64,000 nucleotides of DNA. Origin: Dactylonectria macrodidyma. Its lineage: Eukaryota; Ascomycota; Sordariomycetes; Hypocreales; Nectriaceae. Below, in pieces: positions 30,493 to 41,327 of the stretch. Numbering within the stretch: the first letter of the stretch is position 1; each line of letters begins with the position of its first letter. Where the stretch lies: positions 186,001 through 250,000 of the forward strand of contig JAGMUV010000043.1 of assembly GCA_020744425.1 (NCBI GenBank), read 5' to 3'. A model generated the notes under the pieces. It saw only the letters and a list, made by a program, of their open reading frames with translations, was not told the DNA's origin and ran no database searches. Made by a program: the position numbers and the translations under genes.

Positions 30493-32025
30493 CTAGACTA
30501 CTTGAAGTCTCTTTGTCGGATGTCTCTTGTTCCTGCCAGCTGGCTCGGTAGTTGATGACCTCATATTAGGACGAACGGAGGATCGGAGTGTAGCAGATAT
30601 GTTAGGTGATCGAGAGTCTTCGTTTTCCTTCGCTTCACCTTCTTCATGGTTATCGTTTTCATCAGAGTCTACGGATGTTAAAGGGGAGACCGGCGACCCT
30701 GCAATGACTGGAGATGTTGCGGTAGTCACCTTAGACCTCCTGAGTCTCTTGGGGGCGGGATTGTTTGAACTGGACGGAGATGATTGAGATGCGGAGATTG
30801 CGGGCCTTTTGTTCTGAGATGGAGTAGCGGGCTGTTGGGATGGACTTCTCTGCGACGATTTTGATGATTGTGGCTGTGACTGTTGCGCCTGTGAACCTTT
30901 CTTTGAGGGAGACTTGAACATAGACCTCATTGCTGCGAAGCCGCCAGCTTGGGATGGGCCAGGTTCGGTTTTAGAGGGGGAGACTGTGTTAGAAGCAGGT
31001 ACAGGTGGCGTGCTCTTGTCCGGAAACGTCCAAGAGTCGGGAACGACAATGAAAACATAGTCCTTCTCATCAGCCAGGGGGGCAGCCACCATAAGACGAT
31101 GGTCAAGCAGACCAACTATCTTGCCGACGCAGTTGAAGGGAACACCTGGAACAAACTGTGTATCTTTCCTATCTGCCATCTTCTTGCAGAGGAGAGAGAA
31201 TGGTAAAGCGCGAATAGGAAAGAGAATAAAAACTTGAAAGGGGTGGAAACCTTTGAAAGGGCTCTTTGATGGCTGGCCCGGCGTGATGTAGGTACAGCAC
31301 TGGATAAATGCACAGCATCTCAGCTGCGCATCATCCAACTGCGGGACAGAGTCCTTGATCAAGTGGGTTTGACCTGTCCCGAGAACCTGCCCGGTCAAAG
31401 AAACAATCGGTTGGATAAGTGGAAATCCCTCACCATTGCAAAGAGTTCGTGGGTCAATGCTGATAGTTACATTAGTGGCAAGCGCGATAGTGGAACTCGA
31501 GCTAAGGGAAATTGATAAGTCTGCTTACGCTTGGTATCCAAAGTCGCGTATGAGAACAACTGGAACCTTGTACACTTCGCCGTCACCATCTTCATCGCTG
31601 AAAACATCAGGCTCCCGTAGCACCCACTCCAGTGCGTAGGGGTGTACTTTGCCAGTGAAATGGAACCACTGATTCTCCCACTCCGATTCAACAATCTGCT
31701 GGTTATAGACAGAGAGGTTGAGACTAAAGTAAATCGGCAGTGGATCAGGGGATCGATACCCTTCAGGACGCAGCACAGAATATTCAGGCAGTGTCATATA
31801 GGGAGGGGGTGGAAGGAAAACCCTGCCAAGAGCTTCAACATTAAGGCTCTTTATGAGTTGTTCATCTGGTGTAGGAAACCGCGTTGGGGTATCCAGCTGA
31901 CCAAAAAAGGACATGGTCATATCACTACCAAGGTTTTTCTGAGAGTCATGAGGCATGCGCGGAGGGGGATGGCCGCTAAGAGTGGAAGTTGAGGTAGAAT
32001 TTGAGGTAGAAGTAGATGAAGACAT
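30493..32025 (-). CDS. Helitron-associated hypothetical protein, 487 aa, possible OB-fold
   Basis: Exons 32025-31529 and 31459-30493 (intron 31460-31528, GTAAGC...CTATCAG) join to 1464 nt without stops. ATG 32025 opens a Ser/Thr-rich start. Residues about 50-330 alternate hydrophobic strands with loops: WENQWFHFTGKVHPYALEW, IVSLTGQVLGTGQTHL and, after MADRKDTQFVPGVPF, NCVGKIVGLLDHRLMVAAP. This pattern suggests OB-like beta-barrels as in RPA-type ssDNA-binding proteins (inference from pattern only). The C-terminal third is Ser/Pro/Gln-rich with basic clusters (PAPKRLRRSK, GRNKRHPTKRL) that may be nuclear signals. It is divergent from the Rep-helicase at 33420. Its upstream DNA has a 49-bp AG/CT tract. 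No known family was recognised. Confidence 0.6.
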
Positions 32026-32088
32026 GATATATTGAACTAGCAAATGTTTCGAAAAAAAAAAAATGGGAGAGCAGTTAAGATTACGACT

Positions 32089-32093
<5 letters not shown>

Positions 32094-32142
<49 letters not shown>
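32094..32142 (+). repeat. (AG)n microsatellite
   Basis: About 24 AG units, reading as a CT tract just upstream of the 32025 start on the coding strand. Pyrimidine tracts are common in fungal promoters. Confidence 0.95.
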
Positions 32143-32146
<4 letters not shown>

Positions 32147-32289
32147 AGTAATTGGAAGATAAGCCTGTAAGATTGGCATGCAAATGTACAGAACAAAGAA
32201 GAAACACATCTGATATTTATAATCGATTAAAGGATATAGTACCTATATACAATGCGAAGATTGATACCACTTGGTAAAGATACTGTATT

Positions 32290-32590
32290 TCATTGCGCAG
32301 AGAGGATGTGGCATCGCCGATCTCCATCCAACATTTTCAGCCAAGAGCTACGATCCCTGCCGATGTGGATACTCGCACAATTGAATTGATCAATTAAGAT
32401 CAATGGTGAACAGATCTGCTTTTTCCATGAGTACAAAGGATTGGCCAAAACGTCAGCACACATGTCGCCGATCGCAGTAAAGCGTCTTGAGGTAAGAACC
32501 TTGATGCCTGTCAAGTGGATACTTGCACAGCGGAATTGACCAATCAACGTAGCTGTTGAACAGAATTGCTTCTTCTATGATTACAAAGGA
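32290..32590 (+). repeat. Two-copy tandem duplication, about 149-bp unit
   Basis: TCGCCGATC...GTGGATACT.GCACA...TACAAAGGATTG occurs twice with substitutions (for example TACAAAGGATTG at 32432 and 32581). Confidence 0.75.
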
Positions 32591-32728
32591 TTGACTAAGA
32601 AATTAATGCATGAAAAAAGGAAGAAAAAAAGAAAGTATGAGAGCTGAGCAGTATTTGATAGGTAGATGAAATAACGTGGTGTGTATTATATCAATCACAT
32701 AAGTGCCCATCGATGTTACCATTACAAC

Positions 32729-33105
32729 GAAAGAGGGTGAAGGGATATTTTGATCTATTGGTATATCAATACTGCAGCGACCATATGAATAAGAGGGTGG
32801 AGGAGTATGATACCGTATTGGTATACCGGTGTAATGGCATTCCGACTAGATAATGGGATAAATAATCAAGCCCGATGTTATTAATGTTAGAAGAATAAGA
32901 GGGTGTAGGAGTATGATGCTCTACTGGTATACCGGTGTGATGATGCTCCGGGGGGATGATGGGATGAATAATCAAGCACAGACGTTAATCATCACGAAAG
33001 TAAGAGGGTGGAGGAATATGATGCTCTATTGGTATACCGGCGTGATGATGCTCCGAGTAGATGACGGGATGAATAATCAAGTCGGATATTGGGATGAAAT
33101 TGGAA
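32729..33105 (+). repeat. Minisatellite, 105-106 bp unit, three copies plus a partial
   Basis: TAAGAGGGTG recurs at 32790, 32896 and 33001 (spacing 106 and 105), each followed by TATTGGTATACCGG or a close variant and a GATGGGATGAATAATCAAG-like end. A shorter degenerate unit starts at about 32729. Confidence 0.88.
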
Positions 33106-33419
33106 GAGTAAGGAAGACCATGGTGGGATAGAGCTATCTTTTATTGGTAGGGGGTTAAGATAATGACGATAGACGATATTGTCATATAGTTTGATAGGTA
33201 TAATAGAGATAAAGATGACGTGGGAGTATCGGGATAGAATCGGATCAAGAGCAGAGTAGGACAGGTTGGTGTGGGAGAATCGATCTCTGCCCCAGAATGT
33301 ACCGATCACAAAACAGCATTGTGAATGGCATCAACCTTTATCGTTCATATTTATAATGCTATTTGGCTTAATACACATGATTACGCACTCTAAGAATACA
33401 CTACACACACTATGTTGTA

Positions 33420-36400
33420 ATGGATTCGCCATTATCTGCTCTACTTGAAAGATTGCGTGGTCCAACGCCTGGCAGCACACTCAGCAGTCTCGGGCTGAAG
33501 ACGTACAATGATATCTCTGGTGCGGCAAACTCGAATATAAACGCAACACCAAGAGAATCGCATTCTACTGTCCAACCAAGCACACCCGATCGTGTTCCGG
33601 ATGTCCAGGCTGTGGGCCCGGCATTAAAGAGGTCACACCCTACTGTGGAACCGAGTACACTTGGTGATATTCCAGAAACCGTACCTATAGACCCGGCACT
33701 AGAGGGATCACAATCAACTGGCCAAGCAAGCAAAGCAGGTAATCACCAAAGATACGAATCAAGTGCAAGTCAAATCGACAATGCCAATGCGCAAACACAG
33801 GCAGCAGGAAACTGGATGAGTCGGCCACCACCAGGGAGCACGACGCCGATACAAGTGCCTCCAAGAAAAAGAGGTAGACCGCGAGGTTCTCGTGTACCAA
33901 GGCAGAGAGATGTTCGAGAAGGAAATCGGGTGCGGGAACACCAGCCAAGTGCATACCAAGCCGACACCATCAATACTCAAGTACAGGTACCTGAAAGCTG
34001 GATGAGTCGACCGCCGCCAAGGAGTACGACACAAATACAATCGTCCCCAAGATCAAGAGGCAAACCGCGAACTTCTCGTGCATCAAGACGGAAAGATGCC
34101 CGGGAAAGAAACTGGCGGCAAAGGAGACAAACCCAACAGCAAAGACCACTGGTTGCCGTTGGGACCCCTCCAGCCGGTTTCCAGTTGCCATCTAATGCTC
34201 CACGACGTCAGAAAATGAGATCGCAACAAGCACAGCAACTAAAACCTGCAGAGGATAAACTGGATCGACGTGGATGTATGGCAAGACTGAGGTTTCAAGA
34301 TGGCCAACAAGAACTTGGCGCCAAGCGTAAGGCTGATCAACACGGACAAGAACAAAACCAAAGGCAAAATCGAAGACGGGTTGAGAACAGCAACCTTGAA
34401 GAGCAAACCCAGGCATTAGAGAGGGTCATTGAGCATCTGGAAGATGAATTTACAGAGAAGGAGAGAATATCCTACACAAAGGATTGGCGTAAGTCGGTCC
34501 CCCGTGAGAGGAACATATCCACAGTCATGGATTTTTATCAAGCATTTCACAACATCGACACCCTACCCATACACACATGCATGATATGCTATCAGAAGAT
34601 CAGCACCATGGAGATAAAAGAGCTTAGCTGGGAAGAGTGGACAAATAGCGCAGCGATGAAGAGCTGCCGCACATATTCATGTCCAGATTGCTTCCCTGTT
34701 GGCAAGGCTATACGGAGCTGCGAAAACTGTGCAATGAAGATCCGCGAATGCAATATGGCGCGGGGCGGGAACTTGCATCAAGCACTTGGTTGCGAGCACA
34801 TGTACCCGGATGCTCTCAGAGACTTGACATTGATTGAGGAGAAGCTGATTGCACTCAACACCCATTTCGGCTTCATTGCAAGAATCAAAGTGACAAAAAG
34901 CACCAAACAGAGTACGGCATATGCACGCCATGTAAAGGGCCATATAACTGTGTTTCCAAACAGTGTTCAAGACTTGGTTACCACAGTACTACCACATCCG
35001 CTTCTACAATCTTTGGAGGACATCCATATATCCTGGCATGGGCCGCAGAGACCAGCCCCCAGCGATCTATCCAAGTTGCTCTCAGTCCGGCGAGGGGCTG
35101 TGGAACGGGCGCTGCTTTGGCTAAAAGAATTTAACCCCCACTATCGGCACATCCAAATCGACAAAGCCGAGTTGGATAGTTGGGGAGAGCCGGCGCACGG
35201 GGTTCCGAGCAAGATCTATGACAGGATAGAGAGAGATGAACCATCGGCATGGGAAAAAACGCGAACAGCGCATATTGTGCCCCCAGCAGAACGTGGAATG
35301 GATGACATCGAGCCCCAGTCACTCGAACAGATTGTGGACGGGCTGGGCAGAGCGTATGATGAGAATGAGGTAAGTTACGACGAGGATCAGCAGCTCTACG
35401 ACGAGCGCACTAGGGAGGAGCTCGAGTATGAGGGCATGGGAAGCTTTCTTGATGAGATTCTTGCATCTGGTATGTTTCCACTGGATACAGCACCGCGAGC
35501 GACCGATGCCGATAAGCTGCAATTTGCCATTGATACAATCAGAGGTGGACAGACAAATGCGCAGGCACAGCCGCCCAACCCGCCGGCTGGGAGCGCGCAG
35601 GGTTCGCACCTTCAGCCATACATTCACATTTCAAGAGGCAATGAGTTTGCAGATGTCAATGATCTCTGGCATCTTGCAAAAGCATTTCCGACACTATTCC
35701 CGTTCGGTTTCGGTGGGCCACGGTGTAAGGAAGAGATGGAATCGGACCTGTGGCAGAACAGTGTCCAGCTCACAGGTCATGTCCGTGATAGAGACAGTAT
35801 TGGAGAGGGTGGGGAGGGTGGAGAGGATGCGACTCCGCCAACACGTAACCTCGGACTTCACGCATGGATGCAGAAAGTGCTGCAACGACATGGTGGTCGC
35901 TTTGCCAATCATCCGGCATTTTCATTCCTAGTCTTCAACATAGAGGTTCGGTCTAGGAATAGAGGAGTAAGTATGGTGAGCGTGCGACGGAACGATTTTC
36001 CTGAGGTGGAGAGGATCATTCAGTCGTTAACACTAGAGAGACTGGCGGAAGTGCAAAAGGAGTTAGAGGCTGGCGGGAGCACCCGAGATGAAGATATCAA
36101 AAAGCTCCTGCGATACATTTCATACTTTGGCTACAAACAGGCCATGTCGCAGGAGTCGCGGCTAGCCATGCGCAGAAAGATTAAAGCGCTCATCATCAGA
36201 TACGGTATACCGGCGATTTGGTTTACGCTGAACCCTAATGACATTACGAACCCGGTAAAACTACGTCTGGCGGCATACCGAAAGGAGGACAAGGCTGGCG
36301 CGGAAGCAACCCTGCTTCGGGCCCTTCAGGATAGGTATGAGAGAGTGAAGCTGGCGATAACTGACCCCATAAGCTCTGCCATCTTCTTCCACCGCGAAGT

Positions 36401-39400
36401 AGAGATGTTCTTTGAGCATTACGTCAAGGTTGGGGAGGAATCTGTGTTTGGTCGGATTGGACAGTATTTTGGCGCTGTCGAGACCAACGAACGCGGTGCT
36501 CTTCATGTCCATGGTTTGCTATGGCTCGAAGGGAACTTGGAGCTCGGGGAGTTCATCGGTGCTCATGGAAACAGGGAGGATGATGAGAGTGCGGCGATGG
36601 AACGGGAAGGAATCCTGAAATATGTCGATTCTGTCTTTACCGAGGTATGTGCACCCATATATCCATAACCAAAGGCCAACGTAGGTCGGAAGCTAAACTA
36701 TTATCGAGGACCTGGACGAAACCGCTGCCTTTAGTGAGGAGAGCGAGACTAGGGTAGTTTACGACAACATATCTCACTTGATGATCGATACGGGGCGCTT
36801 CTCTGAACAGTTTGACGATGAAGCCCACTTTTGCGCGGGCAGGGTCCAGATGCATGTCCACACTGCAACTTGTGTCAAATACTCCCACAACAAGGAGGGA
36901 GAAAAGAAGCCCACGTGTCGATTCCATGCGCCTTGGAAGCTCTTTACGAAAAGCGAATTTGGCGCGGATGGTATACTTCGGCTCCAACGCTCACATCCCA
37001 TGATCAACCGATGGAACAAGTCAATGGCGGTTGGGCTGCGGCACAATCACGACATCTCCTTCATCGGAACCCAAAGCAAGACAATGGCGCTGATATACTA
37101 CTTGACAAACTACGCCACAAAAATCGAAGATCCGATCTGGAAGAGAGTGGCCATAGCAGCAGAGCTCTTTCCGAGTATCAGCACAACCAGCGCCGTCGGG
37201 CTTGGTGCAACAACTGCAAACTACGAAGCCAAGGCAAATATAAACCGCCAGTATCTGATGAGAATCGCAAACAGAATATTCACCGAGAGGCCATTATCGC
37301 AGGTGGAGGTAATTGCGCACTTCTTGGATTACCCAAGTGAGTTCTCGAGTACCAAACAATGGTCATATGTGAATATGACAATGATATACTGGGCAATACT
37401 CCGACGCTGGCCGTATCTCCAGCAATGCAGTCGCACTTTAGGCGACGACGATGATCGACCTGTCGAGAGCACAGGTGGCAATGGCAACGGCAACGACGCA
37501 GAAGCCAGCGCGGAGAGGGTCTTGGTGGGAAGCGATGGCAAGAAGCTACCATACATTGAAGCCTACCACCACCGTGGAGAGGTGCTGCAGACATTATGCT
37601 TCTATGACTACATGTCGATTGTTACATTACAAAAGAGCATAGATCCATCTTCCAAGGAGTTGGTGAAGATAGAATTTGAAAGGAACTGGAAGCCGGGAAG
37701 GGACTGGGTGCAGGTTCTAAGACCCCCGGGGAAGTATGCAGTGCCATGCATGAACGGCTTTCTCGATATGGACTTTGATATTGACACAAACGCAGACAGA
37801 TACCGCAGGTAAGCACAAGCCATTTAATTGTACAGATAAACAAAGAGCATGTACTGATATTAGTAATAGAGCTGCAGTACAGCACCTTGCACTCTTCGTA
37901 CCATGGGAGAAGTTTATTACAGCAGCGTCTGGTGACATCAACGAAATCTGGGAGCACTGGAGACGGCGACTCCCCAAAAGACTCCAGACTATCGCAGGCA
38001 ACATCCAGTTCTTGAAGCGATCAGCGGAAGATGCGCGGCGAGATGCAAAGCAGTGGGCGGCTGCGGGGGACGACGCCGTTTTGGATGATATCGACGCTAT
38101 GGGGTATGATCTCCAAGATCCTACAGGCCCAGTAAAAGCATATCGCCCAGACCAAGTTGGCCAGCTTGGCCGATTGATTGAGACAGTACGAGGTGCTACA
38201 GCCCCCAACCAGGTGACCGCTGGTTCGGAGCATCTTTTGCAGATGCTAGATCAGCTCCGCGAAGTTCAAGCAGATATCACCGACTTTGCGGATGATGTCG
38301 AGACTGTCGCTTCCGCAGAGAACCCAGAGCAGTACCAGCCAGCCATGGTAGCCAGGAGCGAGCTCCCAACGCAACGTCAGCTTAGAGGGATCAAGAGCAA
38401 GCAGGATCAAGCTGACAAGGAAATTGTGAAAAGGATCCAAGGCACTGATGGAGCTCAGATTACGCAAATCACAGTTGCCGGCGCAGAAGCATCACTGAAC
38501 CATACCTTCGCGGGCGCGGGAGAAGATATTATAGAAATGTCAGAAACAGACACCCGGAACACCCCAAGACCCAGTGCCAGGGTCGCCTTTGGACCGTCGG
38601 CAACATTCCTCCATGCCGGTCGGGAGATTGCAAGGAGGTTCACCTTGAACGAGCGGCAGGAAATTGCCTTCCTTTTAGTGTGTCGCCATCTCGATACCAT
38701 CCCGGACGAAGATAACGAGGATGATTTCGATAGCAGTAATGTCGAGAACAATGATAACGCACAACTATGCGAGTTCCTGGGTGGGGAGGGCGGCACCGGG
38801 AAGTCCAGGGTCATCGAGGCGTTGGCGGAATTGTTCGCTAGCAAAGACGTATCGCACAGGCTGCTCATGACGGCGACATCAGGGGCCGCGGCAGCGCGGA
38901 TCAACGGCGTGACTATTCACTCCGCCTGTGGGATGCAACCCAACGCATCCAGCGGCAATGCCGACGATGGCACCACGGTAACCTACGTGGACGGTGATGC
39001 TCGAAAAAGATGGAGAGAAAAGTGGCTGCTTATCATTGATGAGGTGAGCATGCTGGGCCTCCAGACCCTTTCCGATATCAACAAGCGACTTTGCGCCGCC
39101 CGGGGGTCGAATCAAGATTTTGGCGGCATCCAAGTGGTACTACTATCAGGAGATTTTCACCAGTTCCGCCCAGTGCAAAACAAGTCGCTATTGACGCCAT
39201 GGTCCGCCCTCAGGGTTGCGGATGAAATGAGGGCGCACGCACTCTGGGCTCGATTTACCACCGTCGTTATGCTCACCGAACAGGTGCGCGCAGCGGGGGA
39301 CCCGCAGCTGCAGCGGCTGCTGACTCGGATCCGGCAGGGGCAGCAAGACGAGTCCGACATGGAGCTTCTTAATAGCCGGTGCTTCCAGGAAGGTCGAGCC

Positions 39401-40297
39401 ATACCATGGAGCAAGGGCATCACAGTAGTTACACCCCTTAACAGCAATAGATGGAGCTTGAACATGGATGCGGTCTTGGCCTTCCAGAGGCACCACCAGA
39501 AGCCAGTCCGGATATTTCTACCCCAGCACCGTTGGGGTAAACCCAATACATTTCCGGTAACGGAGGAAGAAGCTACGCTCATGGCCAGCGTTGGAGATGA
39601 CAGCAAGATCTGTGTGCCGGCCACATTCATGTTCGTGCCTGGTATGCCGGTTGTGGTGACCATGAATATAAACCCAGGCCTCAAGCTCGTGAACGGCGCT
39701 AAGTACACAGCGCTAGAAGTTATACCAGACAGCAAAAGATTCCCAGGCTATCAACTGGCCCCGAATATCATCCTCCACTTTGGACCACCTGCCGGCATCA
39801 TCCTGTCGTCCGAGTCAACCAAGACGTTCGAATTTGATGAAATGCCGCCAGGCACAATCCTGCTTACTCCAACGAGTGCCCAAATACCAATCGAAAAGAA
39901 CAAGAGGGTCAAGAAGAGGCCTTGGCAGAGGCATAATGTGAGCCGCCGAGGACTTCCCTGCACTGCGGCATTCGCATGCACCGATTACAAAATCCAAGGC
40001 GAAACCCTCCTCCAGATTGCGCTGGAGCTGCGAGGAACCGGGACAAAGCTGAATACCAAGACTGGACAACTCGAGCCACGAAAGTGCGATCCATATAGCT
40101 TGTATGTGCAGCTATCGCGGTGCAAATCGCTGGATGGTATTATATTGCTGTCAAAGGCGCGTGTGGAGGATATAGTCGGGAATAAAATACCACAGGAAAT
40201 GTTTGATGGCGAGGCTAGGCTAGAGCAATTGTGCGGGGGAACATTAAATGAGGCCCGGTTATCATTATTGCACCCATGGGCACAATACGAGCAATAA
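33420..40297 (+). CDS. Helitron Rep-helicase (RepHel), 2250 aa spliced
   Basis: Exons 33420-36644, 36709-37808 and 37870-40297 (introns of 64 and 61 nt) sum to 6753 nt with no stops. The start is ATG 33420 (MDSPLSALLERL). The N-terminus is a low-complexity Arg/Gln-rich region, then a Cys-rich module (CMICYQK, CPDCF, CENCAMKIREC). The Helitron-like N/Rep domain shows IWFTLNPNDITNPV, the HUH motif GALHVHGLLWL and the two-tyrosine motif YYLTNYATK. The PIF1-type helicase shows Walker A GGEGGTGKSR, Walker B LLIIDEVSML, GDFHQFRPVQ and YVQLSRCKSLDG. Rep nicks and transfers DNA through tyrosine; the helicase unwinds for rolling-circle transposition. All catalytic motifs are present, so the copy looks competent. 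Confidence 0.93.
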
Positions 40298-40600
40298 TAT
40301 AGTTTATAATTTAGATAGCGAATCCAAGAAACAGTCAGGTATGTATTGATTGATAGATGGCGGGTGTTTTGTTCCGATTGCATTGCCCCCGTCGTTCTGG
40401 CTCTTTTACGCAGGGGACGATGATGCCCCCCGCCCGGAACGTCCGGTTCGCGTTCTATGACGATGATGACGTCTGAAGCGGGGTTCGCAGCACCAAATAT
40501 CCACCAAAGACCCAAATCTCTGTCAAGTGGCTACCAGGTATTCCAAAAGGGATAAAGGAGATCATAATGAAATGTCGAGAAAAATCAATCCTGTATTTTC

Positions 40601-40632
<32 letters not shown>

Positions 40633-41327
40633 TATAAATCCGATATAATGTAATAACTTAAGCAGGAGCAGGCATCTCACAAAATGCAAATGACAAGAGC
40701 GCCAACATTATTATAAATTAAAAGCTCACGTAAAACCCACGTGATTCTTAACAGAAAAAACCCAGCCAATGAAGACTTCTTTACACTTGATCTCGGGGGG
40801 GAGGGTGAATTCGAAGTTCATCCACATGTGGCAAATGAGAGTGGGAGGATTAGGAGCACATGTGCCAAATGAGAATGGGAGGATTAGGACCAATTAGGAG
40901 GCGCAGTTGCGCATGGCTTAATCGGGTAATTTTCCGGGGGGGGGGCCAAATTTTGGGGGTGAAAATCTCAGAGCTTAAGAAGACCTTTCGTACCGAAAGG
41001 CATAGAAGTCCTTCGGACTGAATTATTTATATTGGGTTGTCAGTCCTGGGGCGAATTTGCCTCTTGACAGTAGCCGGACAGGCCTTACCCTATACCAACG
41101 ACAGGGATGTTTGGCATTTTATTGGTTGGCATTCACTTCAACACATGACCTTGTTGACAATCACTCCTAACACGCGACCGTGCGGTTCTTCCACGCGTCA
41201 CGGAAGGCACAGCCGGTACGGACTACGTTGGGCTGGGCCTCCCGGTGGTTGCCTGTCAACATTGGCCATCGTCACCTCTGCCCATTTTCTTTATCACTGT
41301 CGAGCCCTACTGACTAACCGTGCCGCC
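40298..41327. other. Helitron 3' flank and hAT-B upstream region
   Basis: Contains a (TA)n tract (about 40602-40632), a 34-bp-period duplication (40823-40888, unit CACATGTGGCAAATGAGA...), and small hairpins (TCACGT/ACGTGA near 40728-40746; CCTTTCG-TAC-CGAAAGG near 40984-41000). One of these may mark the Helitron 3' end, but no CTRR terminus could be fixed. Nothing coding was seen before 41328. Confidence 0.5.

Larger units (their letters stand above)
32026..33419. other. Repeat-rich intergenic region between divergent Helitron genes
   Basis: 1.4 kb holding the (AG)n tract, a two-copy duplication of about 149 bp (about 32290-32590) and a 105-106 bp minisatellite. It probably contains both promoters and perhaps an element terminus. 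Confidence 0.6.

Noticed and set aside
31502..31528. 27-nt intron (GTAAGC...CTTAG) in the 30493-32025 gene
   Set aside because: Too short for a fungal spliceosomal intron. The 69-nt alternative ending CTATCAG also keeps the frame and is of normal length.
36645..36684. 40-nt intron in RepHel ending at AACGTAG
   Set aside because: Splicing there leads at once to an in-frame stop. The 64-nt version ending TATCGAG keeps the frame and follows a CTAAAC branch-like motif.
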